A stretch of DNA of 64,000 nucleotides from positions 76,485 to 140,484 of the forward strand of contig SVLQ01000001.1 in assembly GCA_015067825.1 (NCBI GenBank), given 5' to 3'. The notes beneath the pieces are model-generated. The model saw only the letters and a list, made by a program, of their open reading frames with translations, did not search any database and was not told the DNA's origin. The translations under genes and the position numbers were made by a program. This document shows, piece after piece, positions 1-8,200 of this stretch (position 1 is its first letter; every line of letters begins with the position of its first letter). The stretch is from Oscillospiraceae bacterium (lineage in GTDB: Bacteria; Bacillota; Clostridia; Oscillospirales; QAMX01).

Positions 1-2
1 TT

Positions 3-962
3 GGCGTTCTTGCCGTTCTGTTCGGCAATAAGACCTTGGCCGATGCCTGTGCGCATCTGAAAAACCTCGGCGTCGAAACTGTCGAGATCGGCTGCGGCGG
101 CTTCCCGGGCAAAGCCCACTGCGATCCGGCAAAGCTCCTTGCCGACGAAGCTGCTCTGCAGGAATTTGTCGACACCGTGAAAAACAGCGGCCTTGAGATC
201 TCGGCGCTCGCTTGCCATGGCAACATGGTGCACCCGAATAAGGAAATCGCCGACGGCTACATCGCAGACTTCAAAAACGCGGTTCTGCTCGCGGAAAAGA
301 TCGGCATCGACACGGTCATTACGTTCTCCGGTTGCCCCGGTGACTGCCCTGAATCGAAATATCCCAACTGGGTTACCTGCCCGTGGCCGGAAGATTTCCT
401 CGCGGTGCTCGACTACCAGTGGAATGAAGTTCTGATTCCGTTCTGGAAAGATATGGCGGCGTACTGCCGCTCCCACGGCGTGACCCGCATTGCGTTTGAA
501 ATGCATCCGGGCTTCTGTGTCTACAACCCCGAAACGCTCCTCAAGCTGCGTGCGGCGGTTGGTCCGGAAATCGGCGCCAACTTCGACCCGAGCCACCTCG
601 TTTGGCAGGGCATGGATCCCGTTGCGGCGATCCGCGAACTGCGCGGCGTGATCTACCACTTCCACGCCAAAGATACGAAGATCGACAAGTACAACACGGC
701 TAAGAATGGCGTTCTCGATACCAAGCACTACGGTGACGAAGCGAACCGTTCGTGGATTTTCCGCTCGGTCGGTTACGGCATGAATGAGCCGGTGTGGCGC
801 GAAATGATGAGCGAACTGGTTCTCGCGGGCTACGACCGCTCGGTTTCGATCGAACACGAAGACAGCCTGATGGCTCCGGAAGAAGGCCTGGCAAAAGCGG
901 TTGAACTGCTGAAGCGCGTTATCATCCACGAAGGCAAGCCGACCGAGATCTGGTGGGCGTAA
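3..962 (+). CDS. Sugar phosphate isomerase/epimerase (TIM-barrel), 5' end cut by window
   Basis: The frame is open from base 3, so the true start lies just upstream of the window; a TTG at 36 is only an internal candidate. The protein is an AP-endonuclease-2/xylose-isomerase-like TIM barrel. It shows the family's strand-end metal and substrate residues: VEIGCGG near the start, AFEMHPG near residue 165, NFDPSHLVW near 195, HFHAKDT near 220 and SIEHED near the C-terminus. These match predicted sugar epimerases/isomerases that often pair with Gfo/Idh dehydrogenases (one lies at 19446). The substrate cannot be told from sequence. A strong terminator follows directly. The family call is firm and the reaction is unknown. 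Confidence 0.85.
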   Translation, partial: GVLAVLFGNKTLADACAHLKNLGVETVEIGCGGFPGKAHCDPAKLLADEAALQEFVDTVKNSGLEISALACHGNMVHPNKEIADGYIADFKNAVLLAEKIGIDTVITFSGCPGDCPESKYPNWVTCPWPEDFLAVLDYQWNEVLIPFWKDMAAYCRSHGVTRIAFEMHPGFCVYNPETLLKLRAAVGPEIGANFDPSHLVWQGMDPVAAIRELRGVIYHFHAKDTKIDKYNTAKNGVLDTKHYGDEANRSWIFRSVGYGMNEPVWREMMSELVLAGYDRSVSIEHEDSLMAPEEGLAKAVELLKRVIIHEGKPTEIWWA

Positions 963-986
963 TCTGACCTAAAAGTGAATCTTGCA

Positions 987-1018
987 GAACCCGGGCAAAT
1001 TGCCCGGGTTCTGTTTTT
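987..1018 (+). terminator. Rho-independent terminator after the isomerase gene
   Basis: An inverted repeat, GAACCCGGGCA and its complement around AAT, is followed by TGTTTTT. It lies 25 bases after the isomerase stop and before the birA promoter. Confidence 0.9.
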
Positions 1019-1025
1019 ACCCAGT

Positions 1026-1057
1026 CTGTAAACCTGGAGAATAACTAAGGTTGACAA
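1026..1057. promoter_or_regulatory. Probable BirA operator (biotin operator)
   Basis: Half-sites CTGTAAACC (1026-1034) and GGTTGACAA (1049-1057) form an interrupted inverted repeat with a 14-base spacer. This is close to the known BirA operator pattern TTGTAAACC-N14/15-GGTTTACAA. The right half contains the -35 box of the birA promoter, so a bound BirA dimer would block RNA polymerase. The downstream genes are birA itself and the biotin transporter bioY, which fits biotin-responsive autoregulation. Confidence 0.7.
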
Positions 1058-1079
1058 TACATACATCATTCGCTATAAT
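1051..1079 (+). promoter_or_regulatory. Sigma-A promoter of birA-bioY
   Basis: A perfect TTGACA (1051-1056) is followed by a 17-base spacer and a perfect TATAAT (1074-1079). The -35 box sits inside the BirA-type operator. Confidence 0.9.
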
Positions 1080-1103
1080 ATATCTCGGAAATGGGGGATG
1101 GAC

Positions 1104-2096
1104 ATGGCAACGAAGGAAAAGCTTCTGGCGCTTTTGGAACAACACACAGATGAATACGCTTCCGGGCAGGAGATCGCGGAACAACTTGGCATCAGCAGAG
1201 CGGCGGTTTGGAAGGCAATCCGCGCACTGGAGCGCGATGGCTGCCGAATCCACGGCGTCACCGGTCTTGGTTATCGGCTGGAATCCGCCGGGAACCGAAT
1301 CCATGCAGCTGGTATTCACAGGTTTCTTTCGGACAAGTGTGATTTTTGCGACCTGCGGGTGTATCCCGTGTTACCGTCGACGAATGATACTGCCAAAGCA
1401 TTGGCAGCGGAAGGCGCACCTGAGGGGACTGTGGTAATTGCCGAATCGCAGACCGCCGGCAAAGGACGGATGCGTCGACAGTTTTTTTCGCCGGGCGGCA
1501 CCGGGATCTATATGAGCATTTTGCTTCGTCCGCAGATTTCGGCCGAAGATGCGCTGGATATCACGACAGCTGCTGCGGCTGCCGTTGCCGATGCGATCGA
1601 CGCGGAGACCGGAAAAAAATCTGCGATCAAATGGGTCAACGATGTGTTTTTGGATGGTAAAAAAGTTTGCGGTATCCTGACAGAAGGTGCCATGGGGATG
1701 GAGGACGGCAGTCTGGAGTATGCGATTCTCGGAATCGGTATCAATGCGGTTGAACCCGAAGGTGGTTTCCCTGAAGAACTGCGCGAGATCGCCGGAGCCG
1801 TTTGGCCGGCTGACAGCAAAATAAACGATTGCCGCAACCGCCTGATTGCGGCTGTTCTGACGCGCTTCTTTGCGTACTACCGCGAACTCGACGCAAAAAC
1901 CTTTCTCCGTTCTTATCAATCGCGATCGCTGCTGCGTGGCAAATCGGTCAACGTGATCCGGGGAAATACTGTGCGCCCCGCCATTGCCGGTGAGATCGAC
2001 AATGCGTGCCGTTTGCAGGTGACCTATGAAGATGGTTCCGAAGAATGGATCTCGTCTGGTGAGGTCAGTGTGCACTCGACAGAGGGGTATCGATGA
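1104..2096 (+). CDS. birA: Bifunctional biotin operon repressor / biotin-[acetyl-CoA-carboxylase] ligase BirA
   Basis: Group II biotin protein ligase of 330 residues. The N-terminal winged helix (about 5-60, with SRAAVWKAIRALE as recognition region) binds DNA. The central catalytic domain has the biotinyl-AMP loop GKGRMRR (about 119-125), a variant of GRGRRGR, followed by KWVNDVF. A small SH3-like C-terminal domain follows. It attaches biotin to carboxylases and represses biotin genes. I start at ATG 1104 because GGGGGATGG lies about six bases upstream; ATG 1098 leaves almost no ribosome-site spacing. The stop overlaps the bioY start (ATGA), so the two genes are co-translated. Confidence 0.93.
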   Translation: MATKEKLLALLEQHTDEYASGQEIAEQLGISRAAVWKAIRALERDGCRIHGVTGLGYRLESAGNRIHAAGIHRFLSDKCDFCDLRVYPVLPSTNDTAKALAAEGAPEGTVVIAESQTAGKGRMRRQFFSPGGTGIYMSILLRPQISAEDALDITTAAAAAVADAIDAETGKKSAIKWVNDVFLDGKKVCGILTEGAMGMEDGSLEYAILGIGINAVEPEGGFPEELREIAGAVWPADSKINDCRNRLIAAVLTRFFAYYRELDAKTFLRSYQSRSLLRGKSVNVIRGNTVRPAIAGEIDNACRLQVTYEDGSEEWISSGEVSVHSTEGYR

Positions 2097-2632
2097 ATCG
2101 CCGGAGACCTGTTTACCGACTGACGTTGGTTGCGGTTTTTACAGCGCTGCTAATAGCGGGTGCGTTTTTCAAAATCCCCATTCCTCCGGTTCCGCTGACG
2201 CTGCAGGCGCAGATTGCGCTGCTGGGCGGTACGCTGCTCGGTGCCGGTAACGGTGCTTTGGCAGCTGCTTTGTACGTGCTGCTGGGGCTGCTCGGCTTGC
2301 CTGTTTTTGCAGGCGGCGGGGGACTGGGATATGCCTTGCAGCCGACTTTTGGGTATCTGCTCGGGTTTGTCGGCGGCGCATTTCTATGCGGATGCCTGAC
2401 TCGCAGGGGAACATCGCTCAAACGCATGCTGGCGGCGCAGCTGGCCGGTTTGACGGTGATTTATGCTTTGGGGATATTCTGGTATGGCTTCAGCATTTCC
2501 GTGCTCAATGGGCAGTATTTGAGCGCACAGCACTTGCTGACCGCAACGGTGTTGACCACACTTCCTGCAGACATTCTGTTGACTTCTGTCGCTTCGATGG
2601 CAGCAGCACGTTTACGGCAGTATCTGAAATAA
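2093..2632 (+). CDS. bioY: Biotin ECF transporter S component BioY
   Basis: A 179-residue hydrophobic protein with about six membrane segments. BioY features include IPIPPVPLTLQAQ near residue 25 and GLLGLPVFAGGGG near 65. It is the substrate-binding membrane subunit for biotin uptake and usually works with a shared ECF energizing module (EcfA/A'/T), which is not encoded here. The four-base overlap with birA and the BirA-type operator upstream make this a biotin sensing and uptake operon. Confidence 0.93.
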   Translation: MNRRRPVYRLTLVAVFTALLIAGAFFKIPIPPVPLTLQAQIALLGGTLLGAGNGALAAALYVLLGLLGLPVFAGGGGLGYALQPTFGYLLGFVGGAFLCGCLTRRGTSLKRMLAAQLAGLTVIYALGIFWYGFSISVLNGQYLSAQHLLTATVLTTLPADILLTSVASMAAARLRQYLK

Positions 2633-2639
2633 ACGAAAT

Positions 2640-2673
2640 AAAAAAAGCCCCGCACCATTTCGGTGCGGGGCTT
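2640..2673 (-). terminator. Rho-independent terminator of the solute-binding protein gene
   Basis: The stem is AAGCCCCGCACC (2645-2656) with GGTGCGGGGCTT (2662-2673). Read on the minus strand it ends in a run of T (2640-2646). It lies between the convergent bioY and lipoprotein genes and may also stop bioY transcripts weakly. Confidence 0.88.
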
Positions 2674-2708
2674 AAGTTCAGGAAGCTTAGATTATGTCTG
2701 AATAATTC

Positions 2709-4184
2709 TTACTGGCCGAAGAATTCGTCCAGAGCAGCGTTCAGCGGATCGCGGTAGGCTTCGATAGCCTGCTGCGGGGTCATGCCGTAGTAAGAAACGC
2801 CGGAGATGATGCCGCTGTCAACGAGATCCCAGATTTCGGGGCTGATCTTACCCATGTTGAGGGTGTAGTTCGGCATGATGTATTCAATCATCATTTCCTT
2901 ATCAGCTTCGGTACGGCAACGGCCGTCGTCGAGGATGTCGAGGTAAGCTTCTTCGTCATTGACGATGAGAGCCCATTCGTTCATGATAGCAACGGACTTT
3001 TCGTAGTCAGCGTTGGAAGCCTGCATCCACAGAGCATCGCAGTTGTCGGTCATAGAACCGTAGATGGTGCCTCTGGAGCCGGTCGGCATCGGGAGGATAC
3101 CGTAGTCGTGGTTGGAATCGAAGAGGGCGCTGCCAGGTCCATTGATGTGGCCCATGTCAGCCCAGTTGAAGGTGATGGTGCCGTTGGCAAAAGCCTGACG
3201 GCATTCGCCAGAACCAACGTCCCAACGGGTGCCGTCGGCGTAGTTCATGTCAACCAGGAACTGGAGAGCTTCGATACCGGCTTCGGAATCGATGGTCATC
3301 TGCCATTTGCCGTCAACTTCGCCGATGAACTGGACGCCGTTACAAACAGCTTCGCAGCCCCAAGCGGTAGCGCCGGTGCCCCAGATGTCGTTGGTGCCGT
3401 CGCCGTCGGTGTCCTTCGTGGTTTCACGAGCGATCTGGCGGTAAAGTTCCCAGTTCCACTTGCCGTCCTTGACGAGCTGGTACATATCGTCGTAGCCAAC
3501 AGAAGCGCAGAGGTCTTTGTTGAAGCACACGAAGAAACCAGTCTGAGCCGGGACGTATTCGGAAGCAACGGTCAGACCCCAGAGGTGATCAAACAGGTAG
3601 GTCCAAGCCTGAACCGGCTGATACCAACGGGTGGAGTCGGTGGCGTCGAGGCCAGCGGCGACGAGCTTTTCGTCATCCATCGGGACAAGGCCGTTGACTC
3701 TGGCGACCGGGAACATTTCTCTCTGGTTCTGGTAGATGATGTCGGCGTACTTGACGGAACCCATAGCCGCAGCGATCAGCGCTTCGGTGAGGTTGTCGCC
3801 CGGGACGGAAGTTTCGACGATCGTGATGCCGAGTTCGGCTTCCAGATCGGCGAGTTCGTCAGCCAGAGCTTCTTCGATAGCGGTTCTGTAGTTGCCGTTT
3901 TCGTCAACTGCCGGGAAGAATTCGCCGCCGTTAGCGATGGAGAATTCGTAGCCAGCGAGGTCGAGCGCCGGTTCGGTGGTGGTGGCTTCCGTGGTGGTAG
4001 CTTCCGTGGTGGTAGCCTCGGTGGTGGTAGCCGCCGTGGTGGTAGCCGCCGTGGTGGTAGCCGCCGTGGTGGTGGCCGCCGTGGTCGTGGTTGCCGGATC
4101 TTCAGAGCCGCCGCAAGCCGCGAACAGCGACACCGTCATGACGAGAGCCAGAACGAGTGCCAGGATTCTGCAATTACGTTTCAT
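2709..4184 (-). CDS. Extracellular solute-binding lipoprotein (family 1-like)
   Basis: A 491-residue lipoprotein starting at ATG 4184, with GAAAGGAG well placed upstream; an upstream in-frame start has no such site. Residues 1-23 are a signal peptide and Cys24 is the likely lipidated residue (LFAAC). A Thr/Ala/Glu linker (about 33-72) tethers the mature domain. The rest resembles family 1 periplasmic-type binding proteins of carbohydrate ABC transporters (WNWELYRQIARE, and a late NADYEKSVAIMNEWA). A DTDGDGTND loop inside it resembles a calcium-binding loop. No permease or ATPase is adjacent, so the ligand and partners are unknown. Confidence 0.85.
   Translation of the reverse strand: MKRNCRILALVLALVMTVSLFAACGGSEDPATTTTAATTTAATTTAATTTAATTTEATTTEATTTEATTTEPALDLAGYEFSIANGGEFFPAVDENGNYRTAIEEALADELADLEAELGITIVETSVPGDNLTEALIAAAMGSVKYADIIYQNQREMFPVARVNGLVPMDDEKLVAAGLDATDSTRWYQPVQAWTYLFDHLWGLTVASEYVPAQTGFFVCFNKDLCASVGYDDMYQLVKDGKWNWELYRQIARETTKDTDGDGTNDIWGTGATAWGCEAVCNGVQFIGEVDGKWQMTIDSEAGIEALQFLVDMNYADGTRWDVGSGECRQAFANGTITFNWADMGHINGPGSALFDSNHDYGILPMPTGSRGTIYGSMTDNCDALWMQASNADYEKSVAIMNEWALIVNDEEAYLDILDDGRCRTEADKEMMIEYIMPNYTLNMGKISPEIWDLVDSGIISGVSYYGMTPQQAIEAYRDPLNAALDEFFGQ
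3976..4095. repeat. Eight tandem 15-bp units encoding the Thr-rich linker
   Basis: Eight consecutive 15-base units of the form GTGGTGGTAGCCGCC (plus-strand view), with variants such as CTTCC endings. They encode repeated Thr-Thr-Thr blocks separated by Ala-Ala or Glu-Ala in the lipoprotein linker. Because 15 is a multiple of three, copy-number change would alter linker length without breaking the frame. Confidence 0.9.
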
Positions 4185-4286
4185 GGGTATTTCTCCTTTC
4201 AGAATTTGCACTTTTGTGCGTGATGGCTGCGCATGAAAGCGGTGCTTCCTGTCATCACTTTCAATTGACAAACCATGCTAAGCCTA

Positions 4287-4314
4287 TTATACCATTTAGG
4301 AAAAATGAGACAAT
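4287..4314 (-). promoter_or_regulatory. Promoter of the solute-binding lipoprotein gene
   Basis: Minus-strand TATAAT (4292-4287) is preceded by TGG, giving an extended -10. TTGTCT lies 16 bases upstream (4314-4309). The 5' leader to the ATG is about 95 bases. Confidence 0.75.
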
Positions 4315-4557
4315 ATCTTTTTTGCACAAATTATTAATATGTTTTTTGTGCAAATATAACAAAAAGCCACATTGTTTTTTATCGTTTTCCGCGTGTTTTA
4401 CATTGAAAAACGGAAGTTGGATAATAATGAACAGCGGTATCTCTATCTTGAACGTTATACAAACGGGGCGGGTTTTACCATTTTCGGACAACTGATATTA
4501 TGAATGAATATACAAAAAAAGTTGCACATTCAACATCTGAGTATACAGTTTCACTAA
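4315..4557. other. AT-rich intergenic stretch
   Basis: A stretch clearly richer in A and T than its surroundings, between the lipoprotein promoter and the end of ywlG. I see no open frame with a ribosome site, no convincing terminator for ywlG, and no RNA motif. It may hold upstream activator sites for the lipoprotein promoter. Confidence 0.5.
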
Positions 4558-5127
4558 CTAAAGTAAATTGTCCTGATAGACCGCACGTGCCCCTCCGACA
4601 AATTTCGGCCGTGTGCGGGCGCAGAGCACATTTGCCTCGCCAATTCTCTGCAGAGACAGTCGAACCGGAACGGCAACCGGACGCAAATGCATTCCAATTA
4701 ACGTACCGCCGATATCGATGCCGGCTGCGGCCATGTGCTCGAGCGATTCCACGGCGACGGGTTCGGCAAACGCCTGATATGCCGCAGCGGCAAAAGAACC
4801 GCCGGCTTTGGGTTGGGGAACAACATTGACCTGCGGCAGGCGATAGAAGCGAGCAGCTTCCGCTTCGAGAATGACTGCGCGGTTCAAGTGCTCGCAGCAC
4901 TGCGCGGCAAGATAGATGTTGTGTTCTTGCAGGACAGGGAGGATCCCTGCGAGAATCGCGCTTGCGATCTCAGGGGAGGAAGCTTTGCCGATCGTTCCGC
5001 CTGCAACCTCGCTGGAAGAACAGCCGACAACAAAAATGTCACCCGGCCGGAGCTTAGCCTGCGCCAAGAGCTCGGTCACGATTTGACGAGTTTGCGCTTG
5101 AATTTGTTCGAACATATCTGTCACCAT
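4558..5127 (-). CDS. ywlG: YwlG/TIGR01440 family protein (UPF0340)
   Basis: A 189-residue cytosolic protein of the UPF0340/DUF436 family. Recognisable segments are FVVGCSSSEVAGGTIGKASS near the N-terminus, LAAQCCEHLNRA in the middle, and a C-terminal DIGGTLIGMHLRPVAVPVR. The family is common in Firmicutes and its function is not established. It is transcribed away from smc from a back-to-back promoter only three bases from the smc -35 box. Confidence 0.88.
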   Translation of the reverse strand: MVTDMFEQIQAQTRQIVTELLAQAKLRPGDIFVVGCSSSEVAGGTIGKASSPEIASAILAGILPVLQEHNIYLAAQCCEHLNRAVILEAEAARFYRLPQVNVVPQPKAGGSFAAAAYQAFAEPVAVESLEHMAAAGIDIGGTLIGMHLRPVAVPVRLSLQRIGEANVLCARTRPKFVGGARAVYQDNLL

Positions 5128-5156
5128 ACGCTTTCTGTTGGATTGTGTTCTATTTG

Positions 5157-5185
5157 ATTATACCACGCAGCGTGGGTGTTTGCAA
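5157..5185 (-). promoter_or_regulatory. Promoter of ywlG
   Basis: Minus-strand TTGCAA (5185-5180), a 17-base spacer and TATAAT (5162-5157), the last preceded by TGG. Confidence 0.88.
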
Positions 5186-5188
5186 GGC

Positions 5189-5217
5189 TTGCAATTTGCC
5201 GGAGAAAATGGTATAAT
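5189..5217 (+). promoter_or_regulatory. Promoter of the smc operon
   Basis: TTGCAA (5189-5194), a 17-base spacer and TATAAT (5212-5217), the last preceded by TGG. It is the mirror image of the ywlG promoter. Confidence 0.9.
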
Positions 5218-5285
5218 GTATTCTGTCTAATCATGAGTGAAAATGGCTTTTAAGAACAATAGTGAGATTGGGTGGAGTTTTCGGC

Positions 5286-8200
5286 GTGTATTTGAAATCA
5301 CTCGAGCTGTATGGCTTTAAATCCTTTCCCGACCGTGTGAAGATCGACTTCGGATCCGGCATGACCGGTATTGTCGGTCCCAACGGCAGTGGCAAATCGA
5401 ATATTTCCGACGCGATCCGATGGGTTCTGGGCGAGCAGTCGTCAAAGATGCTGCGCGGCAACAAAACCGAAGACGTCGTTTTCAGCGGTACCGAAAAACG
5501 CAAGCCACTCGGCTTGGCGGAGGTTTCTCTTGTTTTCGACAACACCGCTAATTTTCTGAAGCACGATGCAGATGAAGTCACGATCACGCGTCGTTATTAT
5601 CTCTCGGGCGAGAGTGAGTATCGGATCAACAAAAAACAAGTGCGCCTGCGTGACGTCCGCGAATTATTTATGGATACGGGTCTCGGCCGCGACGGCTATT
5701 CCGTGATCGGTCAAGGCAAGATCGATGAGATCCTTTCGCAGAAGAGCGAAGACCGCCGCGAGATTTTTGAAGAAGCGGCCGGTATCTCGAAGTACCGTTC
5801 CCGCAAAGACGAGGCCGAGCGCAAACTGCGCGATGCGGCCGATAACCTCGCCCGCCTCGCCGATATCGTTTCCGAGCTGGAAACGCAGATTGCTCCGCTG
5901 GAGAAAAAAGCAGCCAAAGCTGCTGCCTACCTCTTAATACATGACGAACTCCGTGAACTCGAGACCGATATCTGGTGTGAGCGTCTGGAAGAATTGAAGG
6001 TCGCACTGACCAAGACAACAGGCAGTTTGACGATTTGTGAGACGATGCTTTCCGAAGCGCGGCTCGCACAGGAAAAGCTTTACGCCGAGTCTGAACAGCT
6101 GACAGAAGAGATCGGCGAAAGCGACCGCGAAGCCGAATCACTGCGTCAGGCGCTCCACAGTCTGGAGGCGCTGCTCGCCGAAGAAAACAGTGCCGCCGCT
6201 GCTGCTGCGGCTACGCTGGAGCAACTCACCCAACAGAGGGAACGCTTGGAACGGGAGCTTGCCCAGCGCGAAGGCGCCGGTTCGGCGCTGGAACGGGAAC
6301 TCGCCCAACGCGAGGAGTCTCTTTCCGATGCAAAGATAAAAGCCAATGCCTGCAGCGCCGGTCTGACCGAGCTCTACGAGCGTAGTGCGCAGCTTTCCGA
6401 AAATGTCAGCGATTCAGCCCAACGCCTCGACGGTATCCGTGCTTTGGAGGCGGCCGCACAACTCAATATCACCGATGCACAGTCCGCACTTTCTGCTAAC
6501 CGCACACTCGATGCGGAATTGGCCGTTCGCCTGCGCGAAGAAGATGCTCTGCTCTCGGCTGCACGTGAAGCCCGCGCCGGCGAAAAGGCACAGGTTGATG
6601 TGTTTACAAAACGTGTCAGCGAACAAGCGGAAGCTGTGGCGGGTTTGCAGAATACGATCAACGGCTATCGCATGATTCTTGCCAAACGCGAAGAATCGGC
6701 GAAGCATGCAGCCGACGAAAAAATGCGGCTGACAATGGAATCCAGCAACCTGACTTCGCGCATGAAGATGCTTTCGGATTTGCAGCGCGATTATGAAGGA
6801 TATTCCAAAGCGGTCAAAGTGCTGATGCAGCTGCATGCCCGCGGATCAATGCCCGGCCTCTGCGGCACGGTCGGCGAGCTGATCGCCGTCGACGGTGAGC
6901 ACACGCTTGCGATCGAAACGGCGCTCGGTGCGGCGATGCAGAATATCATCACTCAAACCGATGAGGACGCAAAAGAAGCGATCAACTACCTCAAACGCAA
7001 CGACATTGGCCGTGCGACCTTCCTGCCCATCAGTGCGGTTCGCGGCAGTGTGCTCAAAGAAAACGGGTTGGAAAGCGAAGCGGGCTTTGTCGGCCTTGCG
7101 GTTGACCTCTGTTCGTTCGACCCGATATATCAGGGTGTCTTCAATTCTTTGCTTGGCCGCACAGCCGTGTTTGAACGGTTGGATTCCGCCATGCGCACAG
7201 CACGCCGTTTCAATCACCGTTTCCGCATCGTCACGCTGGACGGTCAGGTCATCAATGCGGGCGGTTCAATGACGGGTGGCAGCGCCGGCCGCAACACCGG
7301 TATTCTCTCCCGCGCCAATGAGATCCATCTGCTGGACGAAAAGGTGCAGCAGCTTGCGGATCGCAGAAAGCAGGTGGAAACCCGCGCGGATGAGGCGGAA
7401 CGCCAGCTCAAAGAGATTCGCTACCAAATCGAGCTTGCCGAAACCGAAAAACGCACAGCCGACGACAAGTTGCTCTCGCTCCGCCTTGCGGCCGAGCAGC
7501 AGCAGAGAAGTCTGCAGGCAGCTGACGAACGCATCCGCAGTGTGGAGGAAAACTACACTCGCCTGACCGAGCGTGTGGCAGAGTTGGCCGCACAGCGGGA
7601 TACGTTGGAAGCGACGATCCGATCGGCAACTGCCGAAGCGAACGAACTCCGCGCCAAGGCCGATGCCTTAGCCGGAGAGCAGACCGATACCGAACGCCGC
7701 CGCAGCTCGCTGGCGGAAATGATTACCGAACAGCGCGTACAGCTGGCGGCACTGACCGCGCAGGTCGATTCGCAGCAGAGTGCGGTCAACGCACTGAAAG
7801 CGCAGATAGCGGCTGCTGCGGCCGAGGGTGAAAATGTGCGTGGTGAGATCGCTGCGATCGGAGCCCGCGTGGAAACGCTAACGGCAGAAGAAGAATCGCG
7901 CGCAGTGGTGCTGCAGGGATACCGTGACCAAATCCGGACGACCGAAGCCGAAACCAAAGTGGTGGTCGCGCGGCGCATGGATCAGGAAGCGCGCCGAAGC
8001 GCAGCCGATGCCGGTGCGCGTTCGACCTCCGACCGCATCATCGAGCTGGAACGCGAGTTTACACGTCTCGAAAATGCCCGCAACGACGGCGAAAACGAAC
8101 AGAACCGCATCACTACGCAGATGTGGGAGAATTACGAACTGACACCCGGCGAAGCGGCGCTTCGCGCCCGCCCGGTGGAAAATAAAACCCAGATGACCAA

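Noticed and set aside
3108-4223. A 371-codon plus-strand frame opposite the solute-binding protein gene, with Gly/Arg-rich repeats
   Set aside because: It is the antisense reading of the lipoprotein gene and its 15-bp repeats; no ribosome site and no family resemblance.
4261-4491. A 76-codon minus-strand frame in the AT-rich gap before ywlG
   Set aside because: No ribosome site, AT-driven composition, and it contains the lipoprotein promoter.
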